Assembly: GCA_946061355.1 (NCBI GenBank)
Contig: CAMGRE010000077.1
Coordinates: 1-10,724 of the forward strand
Length of the DNA: 10,724 nucleotides
Direction of reading: 5' to 3'
Source: an uncultured bacterium
GTDB lineage: Bacteria; Bacillota; Clostridia; Lachnospirales; Lachnospiraceae
This document shows positions 1 to 6,981 of this stretch, piece by piece (position 1 is the first letter of the stretch; each line of letters starts with the position of its first letter). A model generated the notes under the pieces. The model made no database searches and was not told where the DNA came from. It worked only from the letters and a program-made list of their open reading frames with translations. The position numbers and the translations under genes were made by a program.

Positions 1-574
1 CATATCAATCATAACAGCCGGAATATTTATTGTGGATTACATTTTGAGGCTGTTCACGGCAGATTATAAAATGCAAAAGAAAGCAGCGTCTTTTCTGCTT
101 TATCCGTTCACGCCCATGGCGATCATCGATCTGATCTCTATTTTACCTTCTCTGATGATCATAAGCGGATCCTTTAAATTGTTCAGACTGTTCAGGCTGG
201 TACGAACATTTCGGGTATTCCGTGTCTTTAAGACAGTACGATATTCTAAGAATATTGCGATCATCATGAATGTGTTTCGAAAGAATAAGGACGCATTTAT
301 GGTGGTTAGCTGGCTGGCGGTGGGGTACGTCCTGACGGCTGCGCTGCTGATCTTTAATCTGGAACCACAGACGTTTGATACTTTTTTTGAGGCGGTATAC
401 TGGGCGTGCGTTTCATTGACGACAATGGGATACGGAGATATCTATCCGGTGACAACCATCGGACGGATTATTACAATTTTATCTGCGTTTGTGGGAGTCG
501 CCATCGTGGCGCTGCCGGCAGGTATCATAACGGCAGGATATATGGAAGAACTGAAGAATATGACGGAAGAGTAG
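1..574 (+). CDS. Voltage-gated potassium channel (ion transporter family), 5'-truncated by window edge
   Basis: This is the C-terminal part of a six-transmembrane voltage-gated K+ channel in the cytoplasmic membrane. The reading frame is open from position 2, so the GTG at 32 is internal and the true start lies outside the window; about 190 residues are visible. It begins in S3 (hydrophobic stretch followed by DYILRLFTADYK). The S4 voltage sensor follows, with arginines about every third residue in FRLFRLVRTFRVFRVFK. S5 is FMVVSWLAVGYVLTAALLIF. The pore helix leads into the selectivity filter TTMGYGDIYP, which contains the K+ signature TxGYGD. S6 runs through IITILSAFVGVAIVALPAG and ends with a short cytoplasmic tail (GYMEELKNMTEE), so there is no large C-terminal regulatory domain. 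The gene converges on a small minus-strand gene, with 24 bases between the two stop codons. K+ selectivity is secure from the filter; physiological role and gating are not visible. Confidence 0.95.
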   Translation, partial: ISIITAGIFIVDYILRLFTADYKMQKKAASFLLYPFTPMAIIDLISILPSLMIISGSFKLFRLFRLVRTFRVFRVFKTVRYSKNIAIIMNVFRKNKDAFMVVSWLAVGYVLTAALLIFNLEPQTFDTFFEAVYWACVSLTTMGYGDIYPVTTIGRIITILSAFVGVAIVALPAGIITAGYMEELKNMTEE

Positions 575-587
575 CTTGCGTGGTGAA

Positions 588-610
588 GGAGGGGAAGATC
601 ATTCCCCTCC
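588..610. terminator. 9-bp GC-rich hairpin between convergent genes, possible weak bidirectional terminator
   Basis: GGAGGGGAA at 588-596 is the exact reverse complement of TTCCCCTCC at 602-610, with a 5-base loop. It lies just after the channel stop codon and covers the last codons and stop of the minus-strand 55-codon gene. There is no T-run on either side, so it is a poor match to an intrinsic terminator. It may instead be a mRNA 3'-end stabiliser for either gene. Confidence 0.35.
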
Positions 611-766
611 AGGTCCATCCTTACGGGGCCTCTCTGATTCCGGTAAAGGTTCGACGGGCTTTACGGAATTTTCGCCGGTTGGCAGATCAACATCCGGGAT
701 GTTTCCGTCATCATACCGGTTTGCAGGTGCCTGGCCATTCGGAGTAGTTTTGATTTCAGATTTCAT
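599..766 (-). CDS. Small proline-rich acidic protein, 55 aa, function unknown
   Basis: I do not recognise a named family. The 55-residue product starts MKSEIKTTPNGQAPANRYDD and ends ERPRKDGPGGE. It is rich in Pro, Asp, Glu and Gly, has no Cys, and has no hydrophobic stretch, so it is probably cytoplasmic and disordered. The start was chosen because AAAGGA lies 9 bases upstream of this ATG on the minus strand; a longer reading with 26 more residues has no comparable site and adds implausible hydrophobic sequence. It follows the DUF6774-like gene on the same strand after a 90-base gap and may be co-transcribed with it. A 6-bp hairpin (773-795) overlaps its ribosome binding site. It could be a spurious frame, but the good ribosome binding site, the coherent composition and the paired neighbour argue for a real gene. 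Confidence 0.55.
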   Translation of the reverse strand: MKSEIKTTPNGQAPANRYDDGNIPDVDLPTGENSVKPVEPLPESERPRKDGPGGE

Positions 767-856
767 GGCACACCATCCTTTCAGGGATAGGATGGGCAGA
801 AACAGGAAGTTTATGCATGAAATAAGAGGATGTGCAGGAAGCATCTGATCGGAAGA

Positions 857-1024
857 TCAAACGTCGTCCCCGCTGCACAGATCCTGATGAGCGATCAGAT
901 TCGCAAGCATGTCGCTGAGGGTGACAAGGTCGGCGGAGAGTGCAGCCAATTCCTTTTCGGACAGGCATTCGGCAAGCTTGCATGCAATTGTGGAAAGATA
1001 AAAGAGATTGGAGCAATTTCCCAT
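857..1024 (-). CDS. DUF6774-like small cysteine-containing protein, 55 aa
   Basis: The product resembles the DUF6774 family, small proteins of unknown function common in Clostridia, especially Lachnospiraceae. The pattern that suggests this is a Cys near the N terminus, then LSTIACKLAE, an acidic ELAALSADLVTLSDMLANL helix, and a Cys near the C terminus (HQDLC). Cysteines fall at residues 4, 15, 20 and 50. The protein is predicted to be a compact all-helical cytoplasmic domain. I chose the ATG at 1024 because GAGG lies 6 bases upstream; in-frame ATGs at 1036 and 1090 would add 4 or 22 residues but have poorer ribosome binding sites. It is divergent from the cyclase operon and 90 bases upstream of the proline-rich 55-codon gene. 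The family assignment is from memory of the pattern, and no function is known. Confidence 0.65.
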   Translation of the reverse strand: MGNCSNLFYLSTIACKLAECLSEKELAALSADLVTLSDMLANLIAHQDLCSGDDV

Positions 1025-1138
1025 AACGGACCTCATGTGAGGGCTTTTTATATGATATGAAGAACAGAAAGCATGAGTGAATGATAGCATGCTGCTGCTG
1101 TTATTTGTTCCGAGATACCGCAGAATGGTGGAGAATTA

Positions 1139-1178
1139 TCGCGTTAGGCAGTGAAACTGCATTCTTGCAGCTCCGCGA
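1139..1178 (+). other. Possible structured RNA element with alternative hairpins
   Basis: TCGCG at 1139-1143 can pair with CGCGA at 1174-1178. Inside, GCAGT (1148-1152) can pair with ACTGC (1156-1160), or CTGCA (1157-1161) with TGCAG (1166-1170). The two inner hairpins share bases and are mutually exclusive. A terminator hairpin follows 26 bases later. This layout suits a small RNA or an attenuated leader of the cyclase operon. I matched it to no known riboswitch class, and stems of 5 bp can arise by chance. Confidence 0.25.
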
Positions 1179-1204
1179 ATACTATTTTACCCAAAATTTA
1201 CTCG

Positions 1205-1230
1205 AAAAACCGCCGAAAATGGCGGTTTTT
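1205..1230. terminator. Symmetric A5/T5 terminator hairpin in the divergent intergenic region
   Basis: AAAAACCGCC at 1205-1214 is the exact reverse complement of GGCGGTTTTT at 1221-1230, with loop GAAAAT. The GC-rich core (CCGCC/GGCGG) followed by T5 makes a plausible intrinsic terminator in either direction. Its position is odd: it lies upstream of the start codons of both flanking genes, so it does not end either of them. It may end a short transcript starting between 1025 and 1200, act as an attenuator in the cyclase leader, or insulate the operon. Confidence 0.65.
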
Positions 1231-1232
1231 CA

Positions 1233-1262
1233 TTGCCGATTAACAGGGGAATATGGTAATAT
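1233..1262 (+). promoter_or_regulatory. Candidate promoter of the cyclase operon
   Basis: TTGCCG (1233-1238), an 18-base spacer and TAATAT (1257-1262) give a moderate sigma-A type match, four of six at each box. It lies just after the 1205-1230 hairpin and about 35 bases upstream of the cyclase start. A transcript from here would escape the hairpin. Confidence 0.4.
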
Positions 1263-1297
1263 TTATTAGATATTGTCTAAAATTTCTGGAGGATTAC

Positions 1298-3106
1298 ATG
1301 AGGGGAAAAAAGCAATGGTGGACATCAGTCCTTACGGCAGTGATCATAGTTCTGACAGCAGCTATGAGTTACGGGAATGTGTTGGGATGGGCAGACAGAT
1401 CGGTTGCTGACTTGCTGAATCAGAAACCATCCCGGGTGAACAAAAATATTTTTATCATCGGTGTGGATGATAAGACGTTGGAGGAATACGGCAGTATCAC
1501 TGCATGGGGCAGAGGACTGTCAGCGGAACTTGTGGACCGGCTGAATGAGGTTCCGGATGCGAGGCCTGCGGTCATCGGCTTCGATATCATTTACAGTGAG
1601 GAAGGCGATGAGGCAGGGGACAAGACCTTTGCGGAAGCATGTGGAAGAGCGGGCAATGTGGTGACGGTCTCCACAGCTGTCTTTAAAGAAAAACCGGAAA
1701 CGGATGAGAACGGTAGGGTAACTTATAATCCGTACCATGTGGACTATATGATAAATCCATATGCAGAGTTGGCTGAAAATGTGGATACAGGTTTTGCCAA
1801 CACGACGGTGGACAATGACGGCTATGTTCGGCAGGCAATGATCTGGGCGGATTATGACGGAAAACGGGAGTACAGCTTTGCCTCCCGGATTTATATGAAA
1901 TATCAGGAGGCGCTGGGTCTGGATGCTGCTTTCCCAAAAACCTATGGATTAGGCAACCAATTCTATTTTTCCTACTCGGGCAATCCCGGGGCATACACGG
2001 CAGTATCCATGGCTGATGTACTGGATGGAAGGGTGGATCCCCGCATTTTTAAGGACGGGATTGTTCTGGTAGGCGCTTATGCCGTTGGAATGCAGGATTC
2101 TTATAAGCCTGCCGTTATGCATAACGGAGAGATGTATGGCGTGGAGATTCATGCCAATATTATACAGGCGCTTATGGAGGGAAAGACACAACTTCCGGTT
2201 CCTGGCGCAGCCTATGCGGTTTTGACAGGATTGCTTTGTGGTGCCTTCTTTCTGCTTACACATAAGGATAAGATCCGGTGGTCGACCGTGGTGCTTGTCG
2301 GCATGCTTGTCGGGAATGTCATATTTGTGAAAGTGATGTACCAAAGCGGATATGTAATTCCCGTACTTTTGCTTCCGGCGGTCTTTGCAGTCATTTATGT
2401 GGGGCAGCTTGTGCAGGGCTATATAGCGGAGCGTTTGCGCAGACGCCATGTGGTAAGTGTATTTAAGCAGTATGTTGCACCGCAGGTTGTGGATGTGATC
2501 AGCAAGGATAAGGATTTCAGGATGGTGCTTGGCGGTGAGAACCGCCATGTCGCGGTATTGTTTATCGATATCAGAGGGTTTACGACGATGTCGGAAAGCT
2601 TAGAGCCCGAGCAGGTTGTCGAGATCCTGAATGAATATCTGGATCTTACTACCAAGGCTGTTTTCCATCAGCAGGGGACAGTCGATAAATTCATCGGCGA
2701 TGCGGTTATGGCAGTGTTCAATGCGCCGCTTGATCTGGATGATTATTGCTTCCGCGCGGTCAGTGCGGCGTGGGAGATGAAACAGAACGCCGATGTTCTG
2801 ACGGCGAAATTCGAGGAGCGTTTTGGTACACAGATTGCTTTCGGTATCGGAATCAATTGTGGCAATGCGGTCGTTGGCAATATCGGCTGTGATTTCCGTA
2901 TGGATTATACGGCGATTGGCGATACGGTCAACACAGCGGCGAGGTTGGAGAGCAATGCAAAGAGCGGACAGATTCTGATCAGTGAGCAGGTGTATGAGAC
3001 TGTGAAGGATAGAGTTATGGTCACACCGATCGGGGAGATTCCGTTAAAGGGAAAAAGCAAAGGCGTGTTTGTCTATCAGGTCGACAGCCTGATGGGAAAG
3101 GAATAG
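1298..3106 (+). CDS. CHASE2-domain class III adenylate cyclase, membrane-bound
   Basis: This enzyme should make cAMP from ATP in the cytoplasm under control of an extracytoplasmic sensor. The 602-residue protein has an N-terminal membrane segment (about residues 10-28), an external CHASE2 domain (about 30-295), three closely spaced membrane segments (about 303-375), and a class III cyclase domain (about 415-590) reached through the linker VFKQYVAPQVVDVI. Catalytic residues are all visible: metal-binding Asp424 (FIDIRGF) and Asp468 (KFIGDAVMAVF), the adenine-selecting pair Lys464 and Asp536 (DYTAIGD), and transition-state Asn545 and Arg549 (VNTAARLE). The Lys/Asp pair favours ATP over GTP. The start is the ATG with GGAGG 5 bases upstream; an upstream in-frame ATG at 1253 lacks proper spacing. 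It is the first gene of a five-gene operon, 4 bases ahead of the next. The ligand of CHASE2 is unknown. Confidence 0.93.
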   Translation: MRGKKQWWTSVLTAVIIVLTAAMSYGNVLGWADRSVADLLNQKPSRVNKNIFIIGVDDKTLEEYGSITAWGRGLSAELVDRLNEVPDARPAVIGFDIIYSEEGDEAGDKTFAEACGRAGNVVTVSTAVFKEKPETDENGRVTYNPYHVDYMINPYAELAENVDTGFANTTVDNDGYVRQAMIWADYDGKREYSFASRIYMKYQEALGLDAAFPKTYGLGNQFYFSYSGNPGAYTAVSMADVLDGRVDPRIFKDGIVLVGAYAVGMQDSYKPAVMHNGEMYGVEIHANIIQALMEGKTQLPVPGAAYAVLTGLLCGAFFLLTHKDKIRWSTVVLVGMLVGNVIFVKVMYQSGYVIPVLLLPAVFAVIYVGQLVQGYIAERLRRRHVVSVFKQYVAPQVVDVISKDKDFRMVLGGENRHVAVLFIDIRGFTTMSESLEPEQVVEILNEYLDLTTKAVFHQQGTVDKFIGDAVMAVFNAPLDLDDYCFRAVSAAWEMKQNADVLTAKFEERFGTQIAFGIGINCGNAVVGNIGCDFRMDYTAIGDTVNTAARLESNAKSGQILISEQVYETVKDRVMVTPIGEIPLKGKSKGVFVYQVDSLMGKE

Positions 3107-3110
3107 AAAA

Positions 3111-3902
3111 ATGGGACAGGTTTATATCATCCCTGACAGACAGGATGTGGAGCGGAGCGTTAGTCTGGCGGGAGAATACGGAGCGGCATTTGAGTATAAT
3201 GATTTCTGGAGGCCGGATGTTCTGGATGATCGGGAAAAGCAGGAGCAGATCATAGAGCATTATGCAAAGTACAGAACGAATTTCTCACGGGATACGATGC
3301 ACGGAGCCTTTCTGGATATCTGCGTCCACAGTGATGATGCACTGATACGAAAGATCTCCCGGGACAGAGTCATTCAGTCACTGGAGATCGCAAAGAGAAT
3401 GGGACTGAGAGGTGTTGTGTTCCACACGGGGTTGATTGGCAGTCTGCGGACATCCGGTTATCTCGGAGGCTGGAAAGAAAAGAATGCCCGTTTCTTCGCT
3501 GAAATTGCCGAGAAATATCCGGAGCAGAATATTTATATGGAAAATATGTTTGATGAGACACCCGATATGCTGGCAGAGCTCGCAGAGGCATTGCGTGATG
3601 TGAAGAATTTCGGTGTCTGCCTTGATTATGCCCATGGTGCGATTACGGACTGCCCCTGTGAGACATGGGTGCGGACGTTAGCGCCCTATATCCGGCATAT
3701 GCATATCAACGATAATGACCTGCACGATGACCTGCACAGAAGTGTCGGCAACGGTAACATCGACTGGAAAAGGTTTGATGACTTGATCCATCAGTACAAA
3801 ATTGACTCGTCGGTTCTTGTGGAAGTGAACGGATATGAAGCACAGAAAATGTCACTGGAATATTTGAGGCGCAATCATATATTTCCGATGAAAAATGCAT
3901 GA
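3111..3902 (+). CDS. Sugar phosphate isomerase/epimerase-like TIM-barrel protein
   Basis: The 263-residue protein fits the xylose-isomerase-like TIM-barrel superfamily (AP endonuclease 2 / sugar isomerase-epimerase fold), cytoplasmic and probably metal-dependent. Likely metal or active-site residues sit at the barrel strand ends: His64 (DTMHGAFLDI), His105 (VVFHTGLIG), Glu144 (IYMENMF), Asp172 and His175 (VCLDYAHG), His198 and Asp201 (HMHINDND), and Glu238 (VLVEVNG). The length is typical for the family. AAAGGA lies 8 bases before the ATG and overlaps the end of the cyclase gene; the gap is 4 bases, so translation is probably coupled. The substrate cannot be told from sequence: members act on ketoses, inosose and related compounds, and some are endonuclease IV-like. 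Its place between two second-messenger genes is unusual. No signal peptide is seen. Confidence 0.8.
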   Translation: MGQVYIIPDRQDVERSVSLAGEYGAAFEYNDFWRPDVLDDREKQEQIIEHYAKYRTNFSRDTMHGAFLDICVHSDDALIRKISRDRVIQSLEIAKRMGLRGVVFHTGLIGSLRTSGYLGGWKEKNARFFAEIAEKYPEQNIYMENMFDETPDMLAELAEALRDVKNFGVCLDYAHGAITDCPCETWVRTLAPYIRHMHINDNDLHDDLHRSVGNGNIDWKRFDDLIHQYKIDSSVLVEVNGYEAQKMSLEYLRRNHIFPMKNA

Positions 3903-3911
3903 GGTGTATCA

Positions 3912-5387
3912 ATGAGACTGGAATACAAAGATTTTGAACGTATATTGAATATCGGGATCCGGATGTCGACTGAGAGAAACCGGAACAGACTGCTTGCTTC
4001 TATATTGGAAAATGGCATGGAGATTACTCATTGCGATGCAAGTACATTGTATTTGTATGAAAATGATCAGTTAGTTTTTAAGATTATGAAGACGCTGTCC
4101 TTGGGAATCAGTCAGGGCGCAGATGGCACACCGATTGAGAATATGCCGCCGGTGGCAATGACGGAGGCAAACGTGTGTGCGTACACTGCGATCCATCGTG
4201 AGATCATAAATATACCGGATGTGTACAACAGTGACAGATTCGACTTCTCGGGTCCCAAAAAATACGATGCTCTGACCGGCTACCATACCCAGTCATTACT
4301 GGTCATCCCCCTTGAGAATAATGAGGGAGAACTTCTGGGCGTGCTGCAGTTGATCAATGCAATAGATGAACAGGGTAACGTGATTCCTTTTGATAAACAG
4401 TATGAGATCATCATCCGCTCGCTCGGTTCCATGGCAGCAATCGAACTGACAAATCTTTCCTATGTGGAAGAATTGAAAGCACAGCTGCGTTCTTTTGTGG
4501 AGGCATTTGCAACGGCGGTAGATGAACGCACACCGTACAACGGGACGCATACGAGGAAGGTGGCAGAGTACGCTTGCATTTTGGCAGAGTATATTGCAAG
4601 GAAACATGCCTCGGGAGAATGTGAGGAAGATTTTGATGAGGAACGCAAGGACAAGCTTTTCCTTGCAGCACAGCTTCATGATATCGGCAAGATGATCATT
4701 CCGCTTCGGATTATGAACCGCGCGACAAGGTTGGATACGGATATGGAACGTGTTGAGAGCCGGTTTGAACTGCTTGCAGCTTATTATGAGATCGACCGGT
4801 TAAACGGCAGGATCACAGAGGAGGAATACCATGCCAGAACGGCAGAGTTGGAGGAAGAACTGCAATTCATACATGAGGTTGACAAAGTGGGGTTCCTGCC
4901 TGATGATATGTTGCAGCATGTAAAAGACCTTGCCGCGAGAAGTTATACGAAGAACGACGGAACGGTGGTACCCTATCTGACAGAATGGGAAATCAACTGC
5001 CTGAGTATCAGGAAGGGGACACTGACGGAAACAGACAGGAAACAGATGGAAAGCCATGCAGCCATGACAAGAAAGATTCTGGATAAGGTACGGTTTCAGC
5101 ATAATTATGAAATGGTGCCGAAATGGGCGGCAGATCACCACGAATATCTGGACGGAACCGGCTATCCGAACGGAATCAACGGTGATGAGATCAGTATAGA
5201 GACGAGAATACTCACCGTAACTGATATTTATGATGCCATGACATCGGTCGACAGGCCGTACAAGAAACCGATGCCGAAAGAAAAAGCATTTGCCATCTTG
5301 CGCAGTATGGCGGAAGAAGGTAAAGTGGAACTCAGGCTTGTGAACTGGCTGGAAGAGGCGCTTGCCGAGAAGGAGAAAGATAAATGA
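3912..5387 (+). CDS. GAF and HD-GYP domain protein, probable cyclic-di-GMP phosphodiesterase
   Basis: The 491-residue cytoplasmic protein pairs a GAF sensor domain (about residues 20-180) with an HD-GYP phosphohydrolase domain (about 190-485), which in characterised relatives hydrolyses c-di-GMP. Metal and signature residues are present: His213 (NGTHTRKVA), His256-Asp257 with Lys260 (LHDIGK), His382 (ESHAAM), His409-His410, the GYP motif at 415-419 (GTGYP), and Asp438 (VTDIYDAM). Between HDIGK and the helix carrying His382 there are about 120 residues, against roughly 30 in ordinary HD-GYP proteins; the extra part (about 270-360) is charged and helical, possibly coiled coil. The start has GAGGT 6 bases upstream and lies 9 bases after the previous stop. 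The stop overlaps the next start (ATGA). The GAF ligand is unknown, and the exact substrate is inferred. Confidence 0.88.
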   Translation: MRLEYKDFERILNIGIRMSTERNRNRLLASILENGMEITHCDASTLYLYENDQLVFKIMKTLSLGISQGADGTPIENMPPVAMTEANVCAYTAIHREIINIPDVYNSDRFDFSGPKKYDALTGYHTQSLLVIPLENNEGELLGVLQLINAIDEQGNVIPFDKQYEIIIRSLGSMAAIELTNLSYVEELKAQLRSFVEAFATAVDERTPYNGTHTRKVAEYACILAEYIARKHASGECEEDFDEERKDKLFLAAQLHDIGKMIIPLRIMNRATRLDTDMERVESRFELLAAYYEIDRLNGRITEEEYHARTAELEEELQFIHEVDKVGFLPDDMLQHVKDLAARSYTKNDGTVVPYLTEWEINCLSIRKGTLTETDRKQMESHAAMTRKILDKVRFQHNYEMVPKWAADHHEYLDGTGYPNGINGDEISIETRILTVTDIYDAMTSVDRPYKKPMPKEKAFAILRSMAEEGKVELRLVNWLEEALAEKEKDK

Positions 5388-6964
5388 GGAAAAACAGGAG
5401 AGAGATCGCTGCTCTGTTTACGGCGTTTGCCGTAATCCTGGCAGCAGGAGTGTCATCGACAACACAAATGCCTGTAGTCTGCGCGGAAGAAGAACATGGT
5501 GACGGGTCTGAGAATTTAACGGCACAGGGCGGAGACGATCAGACAACAGATCAGGACGCGACAGGTGACAATGTGCAGGGCGGATCAGACAATACGACGG
5601 GCAGTGATGTGCAGGGCGCAGGCAATACTGCGACAGGCACCGGCACGGACCAGACAAACGGTGGTATGAACGGCGGCGGAACGGGTGGTGCAGACGGCGA
5701 TCATGCAACGGGCACTGGTACAGGGACGAATGATGATGAACCGGATGGTGACACGGATACAGCCGACGTGTCGGATGATACGAGTGACGAGATCGAAGAA
5801 GATGAAATGCTTCTGGCGAGTGTTGCATCCACATTTTCACTGCGGAACAGCAGGGATGTGGAAGAGGTTCCCGTAACATTTGGTGATATTGCAGGGCTGA
5901 ACGAGGAATTAAAAAAATATACAAATAAATTTCCCGTAAAAGCAACGTTGTCAGGTGATATAACCGATGCAAATGAACCGATTCAGGTGGGGGCAGGCAC
6001 GGAATTGACACTTGATCTGAACGGTCACTCCATCAGTGCTTCTTCAACGGCTGTGTCAGTGACCGGAGGCGGTTCTTTGACTATTATAAACAGTGGTACG
6101 CTGAGCAGTAAGACTGGTAATACGATTGAGGTTACAGCAGGCACGCTTGTGGTGGAGAGCGGAAAGATTAGCGCTGAGAGTCGGAGAAGTGGTAATGATT
6201 ACGTTGGGGCAATCAGTGTTGGGAGCGGCGGAAAGGCAGAAATCAAGGGTGGCACGGTCAGCGGAAAAGGCTATGCGGTTGCTGTAAGAGGTGGAACAGT
6301 TGACATAAATGGGGGTACGCTTGAGGCTAAAGCATCGGGAGAATCTGAAGATGTTCATACGATTCATGTAAATTCCGGAAGTCTTACAGTGAGTGACGGT
6401 TATATCATCGCAGTTGGTGGAACCGGTTCCGGTTCGTTGTGTATACAGAGCGATAGTGCGGAAATAACCGGCGGAAGTTTTGAAACAACGGTAACGGGGG
6501 AATACGGCTATGCCTGTTATGTGGTAGGAAGCGCTGGAATTACCATAAAGGGAGGGAATTTTGAATTATCTGCTCCGGGTGGAAAAAGCCTGTATATTGA
6601 AAGTAGTGGGGCGGTATCTGTGTCCGGTGGCACATATAATAACAGTATCGGAATTAAAACGGGAGTGGATGGAAATAGCGCGAGAATCGGCGAGTGGGCA
6701 GATTCCTTTTACGGCAAATTAAAAGGCGGTATTCTGTCCGACAACACCTTCCATTATGAAAATGGTGGTATCGTCTACACAAATCCGTCAGTCACCGTTA
6801 AGAACGGTACATGGGATGGAAAATGTACGGAAGACAGAGAATTGGAGGCAGGTATATATAGCTTTGGCAGCGATGGCTGGAGAGTGCATGCTGACAGTAC
6901 TGTTTATTGTGAAGGTGATTTTTATGCACCGAGTAACGCGACGTACTTTTTTACGAAAAAATAG
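5384..6964 (+). CDS. Secreted protein with low-complexity linker and beta-helix-like repeats
   Basis: The 526-residue product is exported. It has a basic N terminus (MRKNRREIAA), a hydrophobic core and a likely signal-peptidase site after VCA (about residue 34). Residues 35-140 form a Gly/Thr/Asp/Asn-rich acidic linker with few hydrophobics. From about 185 to 420 there are short imperfect repeats of the type LDLNGHSI, GGSLTIINSG, GGTVDINGGTL and ITGGSFE, typical of right-handed parallel beta-helix or adhesin-like proteins. The C-terminal part (about 430-526) is different and has two cysteines (481, 509). No LPXTG motif or C-terminal membrane anchor is seen, so it may be released or held non-covalently. 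No catalytic site is recognised. AAGGAG lies 8 bases before the ATG, which overlaps the previous stop. Ligand and partner are unknown; a role in surface binding is inferred from fold type only. Confidence 0.8.
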   Translation: MRKNRREIAALFTAFAVILAAGVSSTTQMPVVCAEEEHGDGSENLTAQGGDDQTTDQDATGDNVQGGSDNTTGSDVQGAGNTATGTGTDQTNGGMNGGGTGGADGDHATGTGTGTNDDEPDGDTDTADVSDDTSDEIEEDEMLLASVASTFSLRNSRDVEEVPVTFGDIAGLNEELKKYTNKFPVKATLSGDITDANEPIQVGAGTELTLDLNGHSISASSTAVSVTGGGSLTIINSGTLSSKTGNTIEVTAGTLVVESGKISAESRRSGNDYVGAISVGSGGKAEIKGGTVSGKGYAVAVRGGTVDINGGTLEAKASGESEDVHTIHVNSGSLTVSDGYIIAVGGTGSGSLCIQSDSAEITGGSFETTVTGEYGYACYVVGSAGITIKGGNFELSAPGGKSLYIESSGAVSVSGGTYNNSIGIKTGVDGNSARIGEWADSFYGKLKGGILSDNTFHYENGGIVYTNPSVTVKNGTWDGKCTEDRELEAGIYSFGSDGWRVHADSTVYCEGDFYAPSNATYFFTKK

Positions 6965-6981
6965 CCGGGAGTGCAGAGAAC

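Noticed and set aside
406..848. Plus-strand frames overlapping the channel 3' end and the small minus-strand gene
   Set aside because: They lack ribosome binding sites, overlap the channel in another frame, and have Gly/Arg-rich non-protein-like composition.
1949..2548. Minus-strand open frame of 199 residues within the cyclase gene
   Set aside because: It is antisense to the well-supported cyclase, is rich in His/Cys/Arg without a recognisable domain, and has no promoter or gene context.
5480..5760. Gly/Thr/Asp-rich stretch as a DNA tandem repeat or integration site
   Set aside because: The similarity between units is loose (recurring GACAGGC/GTGCAGGGC-like words) and is explained by low-complexity protein coding.
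5418..6011. Minus-strand open frame of 197 residues opposite the Gly/Thr/Asp-rich linker
   Set aside because: Its His/Leu/Pro/Arg-rich composition is the expected shadow of the repetitive linker on the other strand.
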